DNA of 17,442 nt from Aquifex sp. (GTDB lineage Bacteria; Aquificota; Aquificia; Aquificales; Aquificaceae): positions 1-17,442 of the forward strand of contig QNXQ01000018.1 of assembly GCA_003978875.1 (NCBI GenBank), given 5' to 3'. How positions within the stretch are numbered: position 1 is the first letter of the stretch; each line of letters starts with the position of its first letter. Under the pieces are notes generated by a model that was not told the origin of the DNA, searched no databases, and saw only the letters and a list, made by a program, of their open reading frames with translations. The position numbers and the translations under genes are program-made. Below are positions 1 through 6,583 of this stretch, in pieces.

Positions 1-340
1 AATCACATTCACCTGCCTTATCACAAATGGGACAATCGAGAGGGTGTCTTGTCATGAGTGCTTGAAGGAGGTATTTCTGTTGATTTCTTACCAGCTGGCT
101 TGTTCTGTGGGTTCTTATCCTCATTCCACCTTGAACGGGAAGGTTGCATGATATTACCAATCTATTTATATCTTCCCAATAAACCACACACATTCTACAA
201 GCACCGGCTATGGAAAGCCTAGGGTGATAACAAAAATAGGGAATATCTATGCCGTTCTCGAGGGCTACCTGAAGTACAGTTTTTCCTTTTTCAGCTTCTA
301 TTTCTACATCATCAATGTAAATCTTTACTTTCTCGGCCAT
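1..340 (-). CDS. nuoG: NADH-quinone oxidoreductase subunit G, N-terminal part (truncated by window edge)
   Basis: Only the first 113 codons are present; the gene runs off the left edge. NuoG carries iron-sulfur clusters in the peripheral arm of respiratory complex I and passes electrons from NADH towards quinone. The ferredoxin-like [2Fe-2S] ligands are Cys37, Cys48, Cys51 and Cys65 (C-x10-C-x2-C-x13-C). They are followed by the family's His-Cys3 [4Fe-4S] motif H99-x3-C103-x2-C106-x5-C112. The start ATG (338-340) has the ribosome site AGGAGG about seven bases upstream. A perfect TATAAT on the minus strand (360-365) is a likely -10 box. Related formate dehydrogenase or hydrogenase subunits share this N-terminus, so NuoG is the best but not the only reading; the catalytic and molybdopterin-like parts are outside the window. 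Confidence 0.85.
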   Translation of the reverse strand, partial: MAEKVKIYIDDVEIEAEKGKTVLQVALENGIDIPYFCYHPRLSIAGACRMCVVYWEDINRLVISCNLPVQGGMRIRTHRTSQLVRNQQKYLLQALMTRHPLDCPICDKAGECD

Positions 341-359
341 AGAAAACCTCCTTTATAGA

Positions 360-380
360 ATTATATGAGAATTTAATTCA
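360..380. promoter_or_regulatory. Divergent promoter region with TGAGAAT element between nuoG and the 102-residue gene
   Basis: The minus strand has a perfect TATAAT at 360-365 pointing at nuoG. Directly beside it, 366-380 reads TGAGAATTTAATTCA, which matches the ahpC/leuA dyad at 12 of 15 positions. A TAAAAT at about 397-402 could serve the rightward gene. The element would sit in the -35/-10 spacer for nuoG and near the -35 for the rightward gene. The second half-site is poor, so operator function is a guess. Confidence 0.35.
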
Positions 381-435
381 TACTCCTTCGCAGGTAAAAT
401 AAATTAAGGAAAATTTTATTGAAGGAGGTATGTGA

Positions 436-744
436 ATGCAGATGGATTCGGAATTTAAGATAGGTTATGAACTTTTAAAGAAATTTAAAGAACAGATAGA
501 GAGTCTTTCTAATGCTCAAAATGAAATGGAGCTTCTTGAGATTATTGAAGCTGTAAAGGAACCTATAAGGAATGCAGCCTATAGAATTAAGAATGGAAAT
601 GGGCCTTTGAAAGAAGAGCTATTTGATGCTTTAGCGGTAATTGTAAGGGAAATTAGGGAGTTTAATAATCCCGAGGAATTAAAGGAAGCTGCTAAGAAAG
701 TAGTAGAAATAATAAATAATCTGGAAGCTCAGGTTTCCGCTTAA
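436..744 (+). CDS. Small helical protein of unknown function (102 aa)
   Basis: I do not recognise this protein. It is rich in Lys, Glu, Ile and Leu, has no cysteine, no signal peptide and no membrane segment, and should be all alpha-helical. There are amphipathic stretches at about residues 8-50 and 58-98 separated by a Gly-Asn-Gly turn (about 53-56). The start ATG is fixed by a strong ribosome site, GAAGGAGGT at 421-429. An out-of-frame ATG-TGA at 430 lies between the ribosome site and the start. The gene diverges from nuoG and converges on ahpC, with a hairpin after its stop. The strong translation signal and clean codon use argue for a real gene; no function can be assigned. Confidence 0.75.
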   Translation: MQMDSEFKIGYELLKKFKEQIESLSNAQNEMELLEIIEAVKEPIRNAAYRIKNGNGPLKEELFDALAVIVREIREFNNPEELKEAAKKVVEIINNLEAQVSA

Positions 745-784
745 TTCCCTTATTTATTTTTTAAAAATCCCTTTGTTATTTTTG

Positions 785-809
785 ATTGGGGCGGAAAAAC
801 CGCCCCGAT
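785..809. terminator. GC-rich hairpin between convergent genes
   Basis: GGGGCGG (788-794) pairs with CCGCCCC (800-806) around an AAAAA loop. The stem extends to ten pairs with one G-T pair (785-809). It lies between the convergent stops of the 102-residue gene and ahpC. There is no good T-run directly after it on either strand, so it may act as a 3'-end stabiliser or a two-way terminator rather than a classical intrinsic terminator. Confidence 0.6.
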
Positions 810-816
810 GCATAGA

Positions 817-1452
817 TTATTCGTTGAGAACTTCTCCAACTCTTCCGACAAGTTCTTCGGAGGGTTTGAGGGTTTTCTTTCCGGGTTCCCACTTAGCGGG
901 GCAAGCTTCTTCAGGGTGGTCTTTGAGGTATACGTTAGCTTTCATCTTTCTGAGAAGTTCATCGGCATTTCTACCTACGTTGTAGAAGTTTACTTCACTT
1001 CCTACTAGCATTCCTTCAGGGCTGATGATGAAGGTTCCTCTGAGAGCAAGTCCGGTATTTTCATCGTAAACTCCAAAGAGTCTGGAAATCTGTCCTGTGG
1101 GGTCGGCTCCCATGGGATACTTTACATTCTTTAGAAGAGGCTCATCTTTGTGCCATGCGAGGTGAACGAACTTTGTATCGGTAGATACAGAAATAACTTC
1201 ACATCCAAGTTCTTTAAGTTCGTCGTACTTTTCAGCAAGGTCTGCAAGTTCCGTAGGACATACAAAGGTATAGTCTGCAGGATAGAAGAATAAAATTACC
1301 CATTTTCCTTGCTTTAAAAGGTCTTCAAGAACTATTTTTCCAAACTTTCCGGTAGAAGGGTCGTATATTTCCATTTCAAAGTTGGGAACCTTATCTCCCA
1401 CCTTTACCGGGCAGTCGGTAATTATCTTCTTAGCGATTTCCTTGACGTCCAT
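817..1452 (-). CDS. ahpC: AhpC/Prx-type 2-Cys peroxiredoxin
   Basis: This is a cytoplasmic thiol peroxidase that reduces hydrogen peroxide and organic hydroperoxides. The peroxidatic cysteine is Cys65 in the motif YPADYTFVCPTE. The resolving cysteine is Cys184 in EEACPAKW near the C-terminus, as in typical 2-Cys enzymes. At 211 residues the length is normal to slightly long for the class. No GGLG motif is visible, which in the family goes with resistance to over-oxidation. The start has GGAGGT about seven bases upstream. The gene has its own strong promoter with a dyad between start point and ribosome site, so it is probably transcribed apart from the upstream tpx. The electron donor could be thioredoxin, fed by the reductase-like gene at 7726-8697, but this is inference. 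Confidence 0.93.
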   Translation of the reverse strand: MDVKEIAKKIITDCPVKVGDKVPNFEMEIYDPSTGKFGKIVLEDLLKQGKWVILFFYPADYTFVCPTELADLAEKYDELKELGCEVISVSTDTKFVHLAWHKDEPLLKNVKYPMGADPTGQISRLFGVYDENTGLALRGTFIISPEGMLVGSEVNFYNVGRNADELLRKMKANVYLKDHPEEACPAKWEPGKKTLKPSEELVGRVGEVLNE

Positions 1453-1465
1453 CTTTACACCTCCT

Positions 1466-1517
1466 TTTGAGAATTATTTTCACTTAAATATTATAATCAA
1501 AATTCTAATTTAAACAA
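1466..1517 (-). promoter_or_regulatory. ahpC promoter with Fur/PerR-like dyad
   Basis: On the minus strand a perfect TATAAT (1490-1495) is preceded, 16 bases away, by TTGTTT (1512-1517), which overlaps the tpx stop. The predicted start point is near 1483. The dyad TGAGAAT-T-ATTTTCA (1468-1482) lies exactly between the start point and the ribosome site, a position suited to repression. It matches the 7-1-7 Fur-type consensus TGATAAT-N-ATTATCA at 12 of 14 positions. The same 17-mer recurs upstream of leuA. The promoter boxes and repeat are seen; the binding protein is inferred. Confidence 0.6.
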
Positions 1518-2019
1518 GTTCTTTTACCTTATTTACAACTTCATCGTAATTTGGCTCCTGAGTAATTTCAGGAACGAGTTGTATGTAAGCTATCTTCCCT
1601 TCCTTATCAACTATGAATACGGCTCTTGCGAGCAGTCCTTTTAAAGCTCCTTCTCCTATCAGAACTCCGTACTTTTCCATATCTCTATACCTGAAATCTG
1701 AAGCTACTGTAACATTTTGGATATTAAAGCTTTCACAAAATCTCTTTTGAGCAAAGGGTAAATCCATCGATACTACGGTAACATCAACGCCTTCCATTCC
1801 TGCCATAATTTCGTTGAATTTCTTGGTTTCAGTTTCACAAACAGGTGTATCTAAAGAAGGTACGGTAATTATTACTTGGACTGTACCTTTGGCGCCACCG
1901 ATTGCTTTTTCTTGTAAATCTTTGGTTACAACTATGGCTTCGGGAGCTCTATCTCCAACGTTTAAAACTGGTCCAACTAAAGATACGGTATTCCCCTTTA
2001 GTGTTACGGTTTGAGCCAT
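1510..2019 (-). CDS. tpx: Thiol peroxidase Tpx (atypical 2-Cys peroxiredoxin)
   Basis: This 169-residue protein matches the Tpx family over its whole length. The peroxidatic cysteine is Cys61 in PSLDTPVCETET and the resolving cysteine is Cys95 in AQKRFCESFN. That is the usual 34-residue spacing, which forms an intramolecular disulfide reduced by thioredoxin. Tpx enzymes prefer lipid and alkyl hydroperoxides. The start ATG follows GGGAGGT with seven bases between. The gene sits 57 bases upstream of ahpC and 77 bases downstream of the Crp/Fnr regulator, all on the minus strand. A possible own promoter is listed separately. Confidence 0.94.
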   Translation of the reverse strand: MAQTVTLKGNTVSLVGPVLNVGDRAPEAIVVTKDLQEKAIGGAKGTVQVIITVPSLDTPVCETETKKFNEIMAGMEGVDVTVVSMDLPFAQKRFCESFNIQNVTVASDFRYRDMEKYGVLIGEGALKGLLARAVFIVDKEGKIAYIQLVPEITQEPNYDEVVNKVKELV

Positions 2020-2036
2020 TTTACCAACCTCCCGTT

Positions 2037-2079
2037 AATATAGGTTTAGTTAAAGATTGTAAAATGATAAGAATTTTTA
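2037..2079 (-). promoter_or_regulatory. Candidate tpx promoter
   Basis: On the minus strand TTTACA (2058-2063) and TATATT (2037-2042) are separated by 15 bases, which is short. Just upstream, 2065-2079 reads TGATAAGAATTTTTA on the plus strand. It shares a TGATAA half-site with Fur-type boxes but has a poor second half. This is weak evidence; tpx could instead be read from the upstream regulator gene. Confidence 0.3.
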
Positions 2080-2096
2080 TTTAATGACTTTCATCA

Positions 2097-2819
2097 TTAA
2101 ACCAGCAAATCTTCCAACGCTGTTTTGTCAAGAATTTCTATATATCCACGTTCCGTATTTATAATTCCCTGCTTCTTCCATTTACTCATGACTCTAATGG
2201 TAGTTTCAACGGTAGTACCCGTCATCTCTGCTATATCCTGCCTTGTAAGAGGTAACCTAATTATTATTTTTCCGTCCTTCTTTTCACCCGCCTTTTCTGC
2301 CAGCTCTAAAAGAAGTCGGGCTATTCTTTCTTCCACTTTTCCGGAAGCTATACTCTTTAGTACTTCGTAAGTCTGTAGGAGATTATGGGTTGCATCGCAG
2401 GTAAGTTTTATAGCTATTGCCGGGTATTTTACCGCTAAATTTATAAAGTCCTTGTTGGAAATGTACAGGAGTGCAGACGGTAGTGCTGACATAGCCGTGT
2501 ATTTGAATTTGGGAACACTTTTTCCCCATTCAATCCATCCGAACACCTCTCCCGGGAAAACTAACCTTACGATGATACTTCTTCCGTCTGTAGTTTCCTT
2601 TATAAGTTTGACAAGTCCCTCAACGAGTATGTAAATTCCCGGTTCGGCTTCTTCCTCAAAGAAGATATATTCGCCTTTCCCGTAGTTCCTTACTTGTATA
2701 TACTGAGCTACATCTTTCAGCTCCTGAGAAGCCAAATCCTCGAATAAGTGTATCTTTTTAATCAGATCTATCTTTAAATCCTCTGGAGTTTTCCCTTCAC
2801 TAAAAGTTCCTTTCGCCAT
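2097..2819 (-). CDS. Crp/Fnr-family transcription regulator
   Basis: Residues about 20-135 form a cyclic-nucleotide-binding-like beta-barrel. A long dimer helix follows (about 136-160), then a winged helix-turn-helix (about 185-230) with the recognition segment TTVETTIRVM. This resembles the FNR segment TVETISR, so Glu205 and Arg209 fit the DNA-contacting Glu and Arg; the intervening Ser is Ile208. Only one cysteine is present (Cys141), so it cannot carry the four-Cys [4Fe-4S] sensor of true FNR. The usual cAMP-contacting Arg-Ser pair is not evident either, so the ligand is unknown. The start is set by TAGGAGG inside the preceding gene, giving a 46-nt overlap. Its place upstream of tpx suggests it may regulate the peroxide genes, which is inference. 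Confidence 0.88.
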   Translation of the reverse strand: MAKGTFSEGKTPEDLKIDLIKKIHLFEDLASQELKDVAQYIQVRNYGKGEYIFFEEEAEPGIYILVEGLVKLIKETTDGRSIIVRLVFPGEVFGWIEWGKSVPKFKYTAMSALPSALLYISNKDFINLAVKYPAIAIKLTCDATHNLLQTYEVLKSIASGKVEERIARLLLELAEKAGEKKDGKIIIRLPLTRQDIAEMTGTTVETTIRVMSKWKKQGIINTERGYIEILDKTALEDLLV

Positions 2820-3856
2820 CCTTTTCCTCCTACAACAACAGTTGGTTCAAAAACAACATAATCTGTATGAAAGGGAACTTTATTCTTCCCTCCAAAGGTG
2901 TGGTTATCTCCTATGGCTATGTGGATAGTTCCCATAATTTTTTCAGCTTCTAAGATATTATCCGGCCTTCTTGCTTTCGGATTAGTTCCTATTCCGAATT
3001 CTGCTATATATCTGGCATTCGGATAGTTGTCAAAGACCTTTTCCAATTCGTATCTATAATCTTCAAAGCCTTCTATTCTATCCACCGCTCCATCTTTAAA
3101 ATGGAGTGAAATCTCCCTCTCCAGCTTTCTATTAGGTGCGTAAAGTATTACAAGCTTCCCGTAAGCACTTTCCTCCAAGGGAGCTATAAACGCTTCCCCT
3201 GCAGGGAGATTACCATAAGCCCCAGGTTCTATAAGTAAGCCTGTATCGGGTATGCCTTTTCTTCCTTGAATAGAGAATTCCATCCTGACTCCGTAAGGGC
3301 TTTCGACTTCTACGTATTCACCTTCTGTGAGCACTTCAGCTATATCTATACTTAACTTTGAGACGTAATCCCAATCTACATCCATAGGTCCCAGAAACAT
3401 TTCAGGTTCAAATAAGGGCATTGATGCATATCTGACTTTAAAAATATCGGTAAGGAATTTCCTATAAGTTGTATGAGTAGTTGAATAATGGGATAAAGCT
3501 AAAACTACATTAGGTATTCCCACTTGGTAATCTGTTAGGATTTTTGCTATCTTGTTAAAGTCGTAAGGTTCTTTATTTAGTATTTTTTCTAATAAACCTT
3601 CTTCTTTTAGAATTTCTATGGCTTTCTCTCCGAAGGTTTCTCTCCACAAAACCTCGGGAGGTTCACTGCCGTGCTGGCCAGTTGTAGGGAAAACAACTTT
3701 TTTCACGTAGTTTGTGAGTTCTTTAGCCAAATCCTCTATTGTATTTACTAAATCTATCAAATCTTTTCTATAATCATCGGTAAATATAAGTAGACGTTCG
3801 TTTTCCTTAAGATTTAGATTTACTTTAAGAAGTTTTTGTATTTGGTTTTCAAACAT
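2774..3856 (-). CDS. M29-family (aminopeptidase T-like) metallopeptidase homolog
   Basis: This is a 360-residue protein of the thermophilic metallopeptidase M29 family, whose known members are two-metal aminopeptidases. Metal-ligand candidates appear in the family order: Glu221 (NLPAGEAF), Glu286 (IAEFGIGTNP), His312 (GTIHIAIGDN), and His330 with Asp332 (PFHTDYV). In characterised AmpT/AmpS enzymes a catalytic Tyr lies seven residues after the first His; here that position is His319, within GDNHTFGGKN. Peptidase activity is therefore likely but not certain. No ribosome site precedes the ATG at 3854-3856, but an in-frame TAA lies 12 bases upstream, so translation must begin there or later. It follows the MCE gene by 27 bases and overlaps the regulator gene at its 3' end. 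Confidence 0.82.
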   Translation of the reverse strand: MFENQIQKLLKVNLNLKENERLLIFTDDYRKDLIDLVNTIEDLAKELTNYVKKVVFPTTGQHGSEPPEVLWRETFGEKAIEILKEEGLLEKILNKEPYDFNKIAKILTDYQVGIPNVVLALSHYSTTHTTYRKFLTDIFKVRYASMPLFEPEMFLGPMDVDWDYVSKLSIDIAEVLTEGEYVEVESPYGVRMEFSIQGRKGIPDTGLLIEPGAYGNLPAGEAFIAPLEESAYGKLVILYAPNRKLEREISLHFKDGAVDRIEGFEDYRYELEKVFDNYPNARYIAEFGIGTNPKARRPDNILEAEKIMGTIHIAIGDNHTFGGKNKVPFHTDYVVFEPTVVVGGKGWRKELLVKGKLQRI

Positions 3857-3883
3857 TTCTATATATTAAATAATAAACAAATT

Positions 3884-5452
3884 CTAAGGAAGAGGGACAC
3901 CAATTCCCCCGAGTAGATATTTCAGGTCTTCATCCATAAAAAGAAATCCTGCTCCTCCAAAAACTCCTCTAAGTTTCGAATTGAGTAAATCGTCCCCTCC
4001 GAATCTTACATAAAAGTTCTTACCTATGTGCCAGTGAATACCTACCTGGAGATTAGGCTTTAAATCCTCATCCTGAGGTCTATCTTTTCTGCCAAAATCC
4101 CATATATCGGCAAATAGATATTTGTGCTTGTCTAAGTAATAGTCCGCACCTATACCTCCTGTACTCTCTTTCAGTCCTCCTCTAAGTGTAAACGTTTTAC
4201 CGAATAGCTTAAAATTCCTTGCGTACTGCAAGGTAAACTCGGGTTTAAACTCTTTTTTGATTACTTCTCTTCCATCCAGATATTCCTCTCGGTAAACTCT
4301 TCCCCGTGAGTCGCCTACGAGTTCCAGTAGATAATACTTTTTACTATCGGGCTGAAGTTTAACTGTAAGGATTCCCTTTGAATCTCCTTCCCTGTAAAGC
4401 TCACCTCTGAGGCCTATGTATAGACGGGTTTTCTCCACAACTTCTCCCGCTTTCCCGAGGCTTTTTACACCTTTGTTTATATTTACATAAAGCTCGTCAT
4501 CTTTTAGGAGTTTCCCTAAAGTTCCTCTTCCCTTTTCGAGGTCTTCCAATATTCTGTCGAGTCTTCGAGAAGCAAAGGATAAATTCTGCGTTGTTTCTCT
4601 TAAAGAAACCAAGGTACGGTGTATATTTACTTTATTATTCTTTACAATGGTGTTTAGATTTATAGAAAGCTCTTTAAGATTCTCTACAAGAGTTGGAAGG
4701 TCATCTTTGATTTTTTCTAAAACTACCGACATGTTATAAGCTATAGCCCTTATATCTTCCCTGTTTTCCAAAAGTATGTTATCCGTATCTTTAGCAAGTT
4801 TGTTAAGTGTAGCTAAAAGAACCGGAAGGTCTCTGTTCAGACTTTCCGTCAACTCTTGGAGATTTTTAAGAGCTAAATTTATGTTTTCCCTATTCTGAAT
4901 AGTTATTTCTTTGAGTGTAGCTATAAGAAGATTAAGATTAGCTATGGTTTCTCTGAGATTTCTTCTATTTTCTTCCAGTATAGCGTTTAAATTGTAGGCT
5001 ACATTTTTAAATTCTTGGGCAGTTTTCGTGAGTTCAGTTATAAGTCTGTCCGTGTCGCCTGCTACCTCCGTTTTACTAATAACCTGTCCCGGAGGAAGTT
5101 CTCCCGACTCAGGATTTCCGGGATTCAGGGACAAGTATTTATCTCCCATCAACCCTAGAGTGCCTATGGAGGCTTTTGTATCCCTGTAGATTTTTATATC
5201 TTCTCTTATTTCAAATACTACCTTTACCTTACCTTGTTCCAGAATGACTTCTTTTACTTCTCCCGCTCTTACTCCGGCTACTCTTACTTCCGCACCCTTT
5301 GAAAGTCCGGCAACATCTTGGAAGTATACTATGTATTCCTTTGTTTTCGGCTTAAATAGCGGTATTTCGCCGAAGGTAATCACCAGAAATGCAAAAGCCA
5401 AAGCTACTGTAAATACAAAAAATCCGAGTTTTGCTTCTGCAGAATGCTTCAT
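3884..5452 (-). CDS. MCE/MlaD-domain protein with long helical region and beta-rich C-terminal domain
   Basis: MCE proteins bind lipids in the periplasm and carry them between the two membranes of diderm bacteria. This 522-residue protein has an N-terminal membrane anchor (about 9-29) and an MCE domain (about 37-113, including GAEVRVAGVRAGEV). A helical region follows (about 130-340) with a clear 43-residue repeat: NREN-I at 187 and NRED-I at 230, each with DLP 22 residues on. The motif GRGTLGKLLKDDELY (308-322) is typical after the helices of MCE proteins. The last about 175 residues alternate aromatic and polar residues with many glycines, as in outer-membrane strands. No mlaE, mlaF or other partner gene is nearby. 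No ribosome site precedes the start, and only 30 bases separate it from divergent bcp. Confidence 0.85.
   Translation of the reverse strand: MKHSAEAKLGFFVFTVALAFAFLVITFGEIPLFKPKTKEYIVYFQDVAGLSKGAEVRVAGVRAGEVKEVILEQGKVKVVFEIREDIKIYRDTKASIGTLGLMGDKYLSLNPGNPESGELPPGQVISKTEVAGDTDRLITELTKTAQEFKNVAYNLNAILEENRRNLRETIANLNLLIATLKEITIQNRENINLALKNLQELTESLNRDLPVLLATLNKLAKDTDNILLENREDIRAIAYNMSVVLEKIKDDLPTLVENLKELSINLNTIVKNNKVNIHRTLVSLRETTQNLSFASRRLDRILEDLEKGRGTLGKLLKDDELYVNINKGVKSLGKAGEVVEKTRLYIGLRGELYREGDSKGILTVKLQPDSKKYYLLELVGDSRGRVYREEYLDGREVIKKEFKPEFTLQYARNFKLFGKTFTLRGGLKESTGGIGADYYLDKHKYLFADIWDFGRKDRPQDEDLKPNLQVGIHWHIGKNFYVRFGGDDLLNSKLRGVFGGAGFLFMDEDLKYLLGGIGVPLP
4637..4894 (-). repeat. Two-copy 43-residue protein repeat within the MCE gene
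   Basis: Residues 187-229 and 230-272 of the MCE protein align without gaps. Both begin Asn-Arg-Glu-x-Ile and both have Asp-Leu-Pro at repeat position 22-24. A partial third unit starts at 273 (NKVNI). The period implies regularly spaced amphipathic helices. The DNA has diverged, so this is a protein-level repeat. Confidence 0.6.
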
Positions 5453-5466
5453 TGCTATAAATTAGT

Positions 5467-5480
5467 TTAGAATATTCTCA
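5467..5480. promoter_or_regulatory. Inverted repeat in the mce/bcp divergent region
   Basis: TTAGAATATTCTCA contains the perfect palindrome AGAATATTCT. On the minus strand it reads TGAGAAT followed directly by ATTCTAA, sharing the TGAGAAT half-site of the ahpC and leuA dyads, but with no central base. TAGAAT at 5468-5473 could be the bcp -10 box, placing the start point within a few bases of the bcp ATG (5483). Confidence 0.4.
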
Positions 5481-5482
5481 TT

Positions 5483-5968
5483 ATGCTAAAAGAGGGAGAG
5501 ATAATTCCCGATTTCTGTCTTCAGGGAATAGATGAAGAAGGAAATGAAAGGGAAATATGTATTCGTGAATTTAAAGGAAAAAAGATAGTTCTTTACTTTT
5601 ACCCTAAAGACAATACTCCCGGATGCACTCAAGAAGCCTGTGATTTTAGGGATAATTTAAACATTCTTAAGGAAATGGGATATACAGTTATAGGAATAAG
5701 CCCTGATAGTGTGAATTCCCATAAAAAGTTCAAGGAAAAACACGGACTCAATTTTATCCTCCTCTCAGACCCCGATAAAAAGGTTGCCCAGTTATTCGGT
5801 GCCTATGGAGAAAAGAAAGCTTACGGAAAGGTCACTAAGGGTATAATTCGTTCCACTTTTGTGATAGATGAAGAGGGTAGAATTATTAAAGAATGGCGAA
5901 ACGTAAAGGCAAAGGGACACGTAGCGAAAGTAGTGGAAACTTTGAAGGAATTAGAAAAAAGGCAATAG
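5483..5968 (+). CDS. bcp: Bcp/PrxQ-type peroxiredoxin
   Basis: This 161-residue thiol peroxidase has the PrxQ signature PGCTQEACDFRD. Cys48 is peroxidatic and Cys53, five residues on, is the alpha-helix resolving cysteine of the two-Cys subgroup. The conserved YPKDNTPGCT and STFVIDEEGRI segments are both present, and length is normal. It is the third peroxiredoxin class in the window. No ribosome site precedes ATG 5483, and a -10-like TAGAAT ends ten bases upstream, suggesting a leaderless or very short-leader message. The endonuclease III gene overlaps its 3' end by 76 bases, so the two are probably co-transcribed. Confidence 0.93.
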   Translation: MLKEGEIIPDFCLQGIDEEGNEREICIREFKGKKIVLYFYPKDNTPGCTQEACDFRDNLNILKEMGYTVIGISPDSVNSHKKFKEKHGLNFILLSDPDKKVAQLFGAYGEKKAYGKVTKGIIRSTFVIDEEGRIIKEWRNVKAKGHVAKVVETLKELEKRQ

Positions 5969-6582
5969 AAATAATACAAAGATTAGAAAAAATATACCCG
6001 AACCCGCGTTTAGAGCTAGAGTATGAAAACGCCTTTCAACTCCTTGTTATGGCCATACTCGCAGCTCAAGAAAGCGATAAAGTAGTTAATAAAGTTGCTA
6101 AGGAATTTTTCAAGAAGTATAAAACCCCTAAGGATATAGCCGATGCTTATCTTGAAGGATTTCAGAACGATTTGAAACGTATAAACTTTTATCGCAGAAA
6201 GGCAAAACTTCTAAAGGAGTGCTGTGAAAAGTTAATGGAGTTGTACAAAGGAGAAGTTCCTAAAACTGTTGAGGAGCTTATAAAGCTTCCGGGAGTGGGA
6301 AGGAAGACGGCAAATATGGTTATAGGCGGTGCTTACAATCTTCCCGCAATAATAGTAGACCGTCACGTTCACAGAGTAGCCCAGAGGATAAGTCTTAGCA
6401 AACAAAAAAATCCTGACAAAATGGAAAGGGAACTTATGGATATAGTTCCCAAAGAGTTTTGGACAAAGTTCTCCCTTCTTCTCCTTACTCACGGTAAAAC
6501 TATCTGCGAGGCGAAAAATCCTCAGTGTGATAAATGTGCAATAAGAGATTTATGTGCTTACGGTAGCGGAACAAACGATTAA
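5893..6582 (+). CDS. nth: Endonuclease III (DNA glycosylase/AP lyase)
   Basis: Nth removes oxidised pyrimidines from DNA and cuts the abasic site, acting in base-excision repair. The helix-hairpin-helix LPGVGRKTAN is present with catalytic Lys138. The conserved aspartate is Asp156 in VDRHVHRV. The C-terminal [4Fe-4S] loop is complete: Cys205-x6-Cys212-x2-Cys215-x5-Cys221. The start at 5893 is the only ATG, GTG or TTG I find in frame before the conserved region, and it overlaps bcp by 76 bases. No strong ribosome site is visible, so coupled translation is likely. The first about 16 residues are unusually basic (MAKRKGKGTR) because that stretch also encodes the end of Bcp. A shorter protein from a rare start near 5950 cannot be excluded. 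Confidence 0.92.
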   Translation: MAKRKGKGTRSESSGNFEGIRKKAIEIIQRLEKIYPNPRLELEYENAFQLLVMAILAAQESDKVVNKVAKEFFKKYKTPKDIADAYLEGFQNDLKRINFYRRKAKLLKECCEKLMELYKGEVPKTVEELIKLPGVGRKTANMVIGGAYNLPAIIVDRHVHRVAQRISLSKQKNPDKMERELMDIVPKEFWTKFSLLLLTHGKTICEAKNPQCDKCAIRDLCAYGSGTND

Positions 6583-6583
6583 T

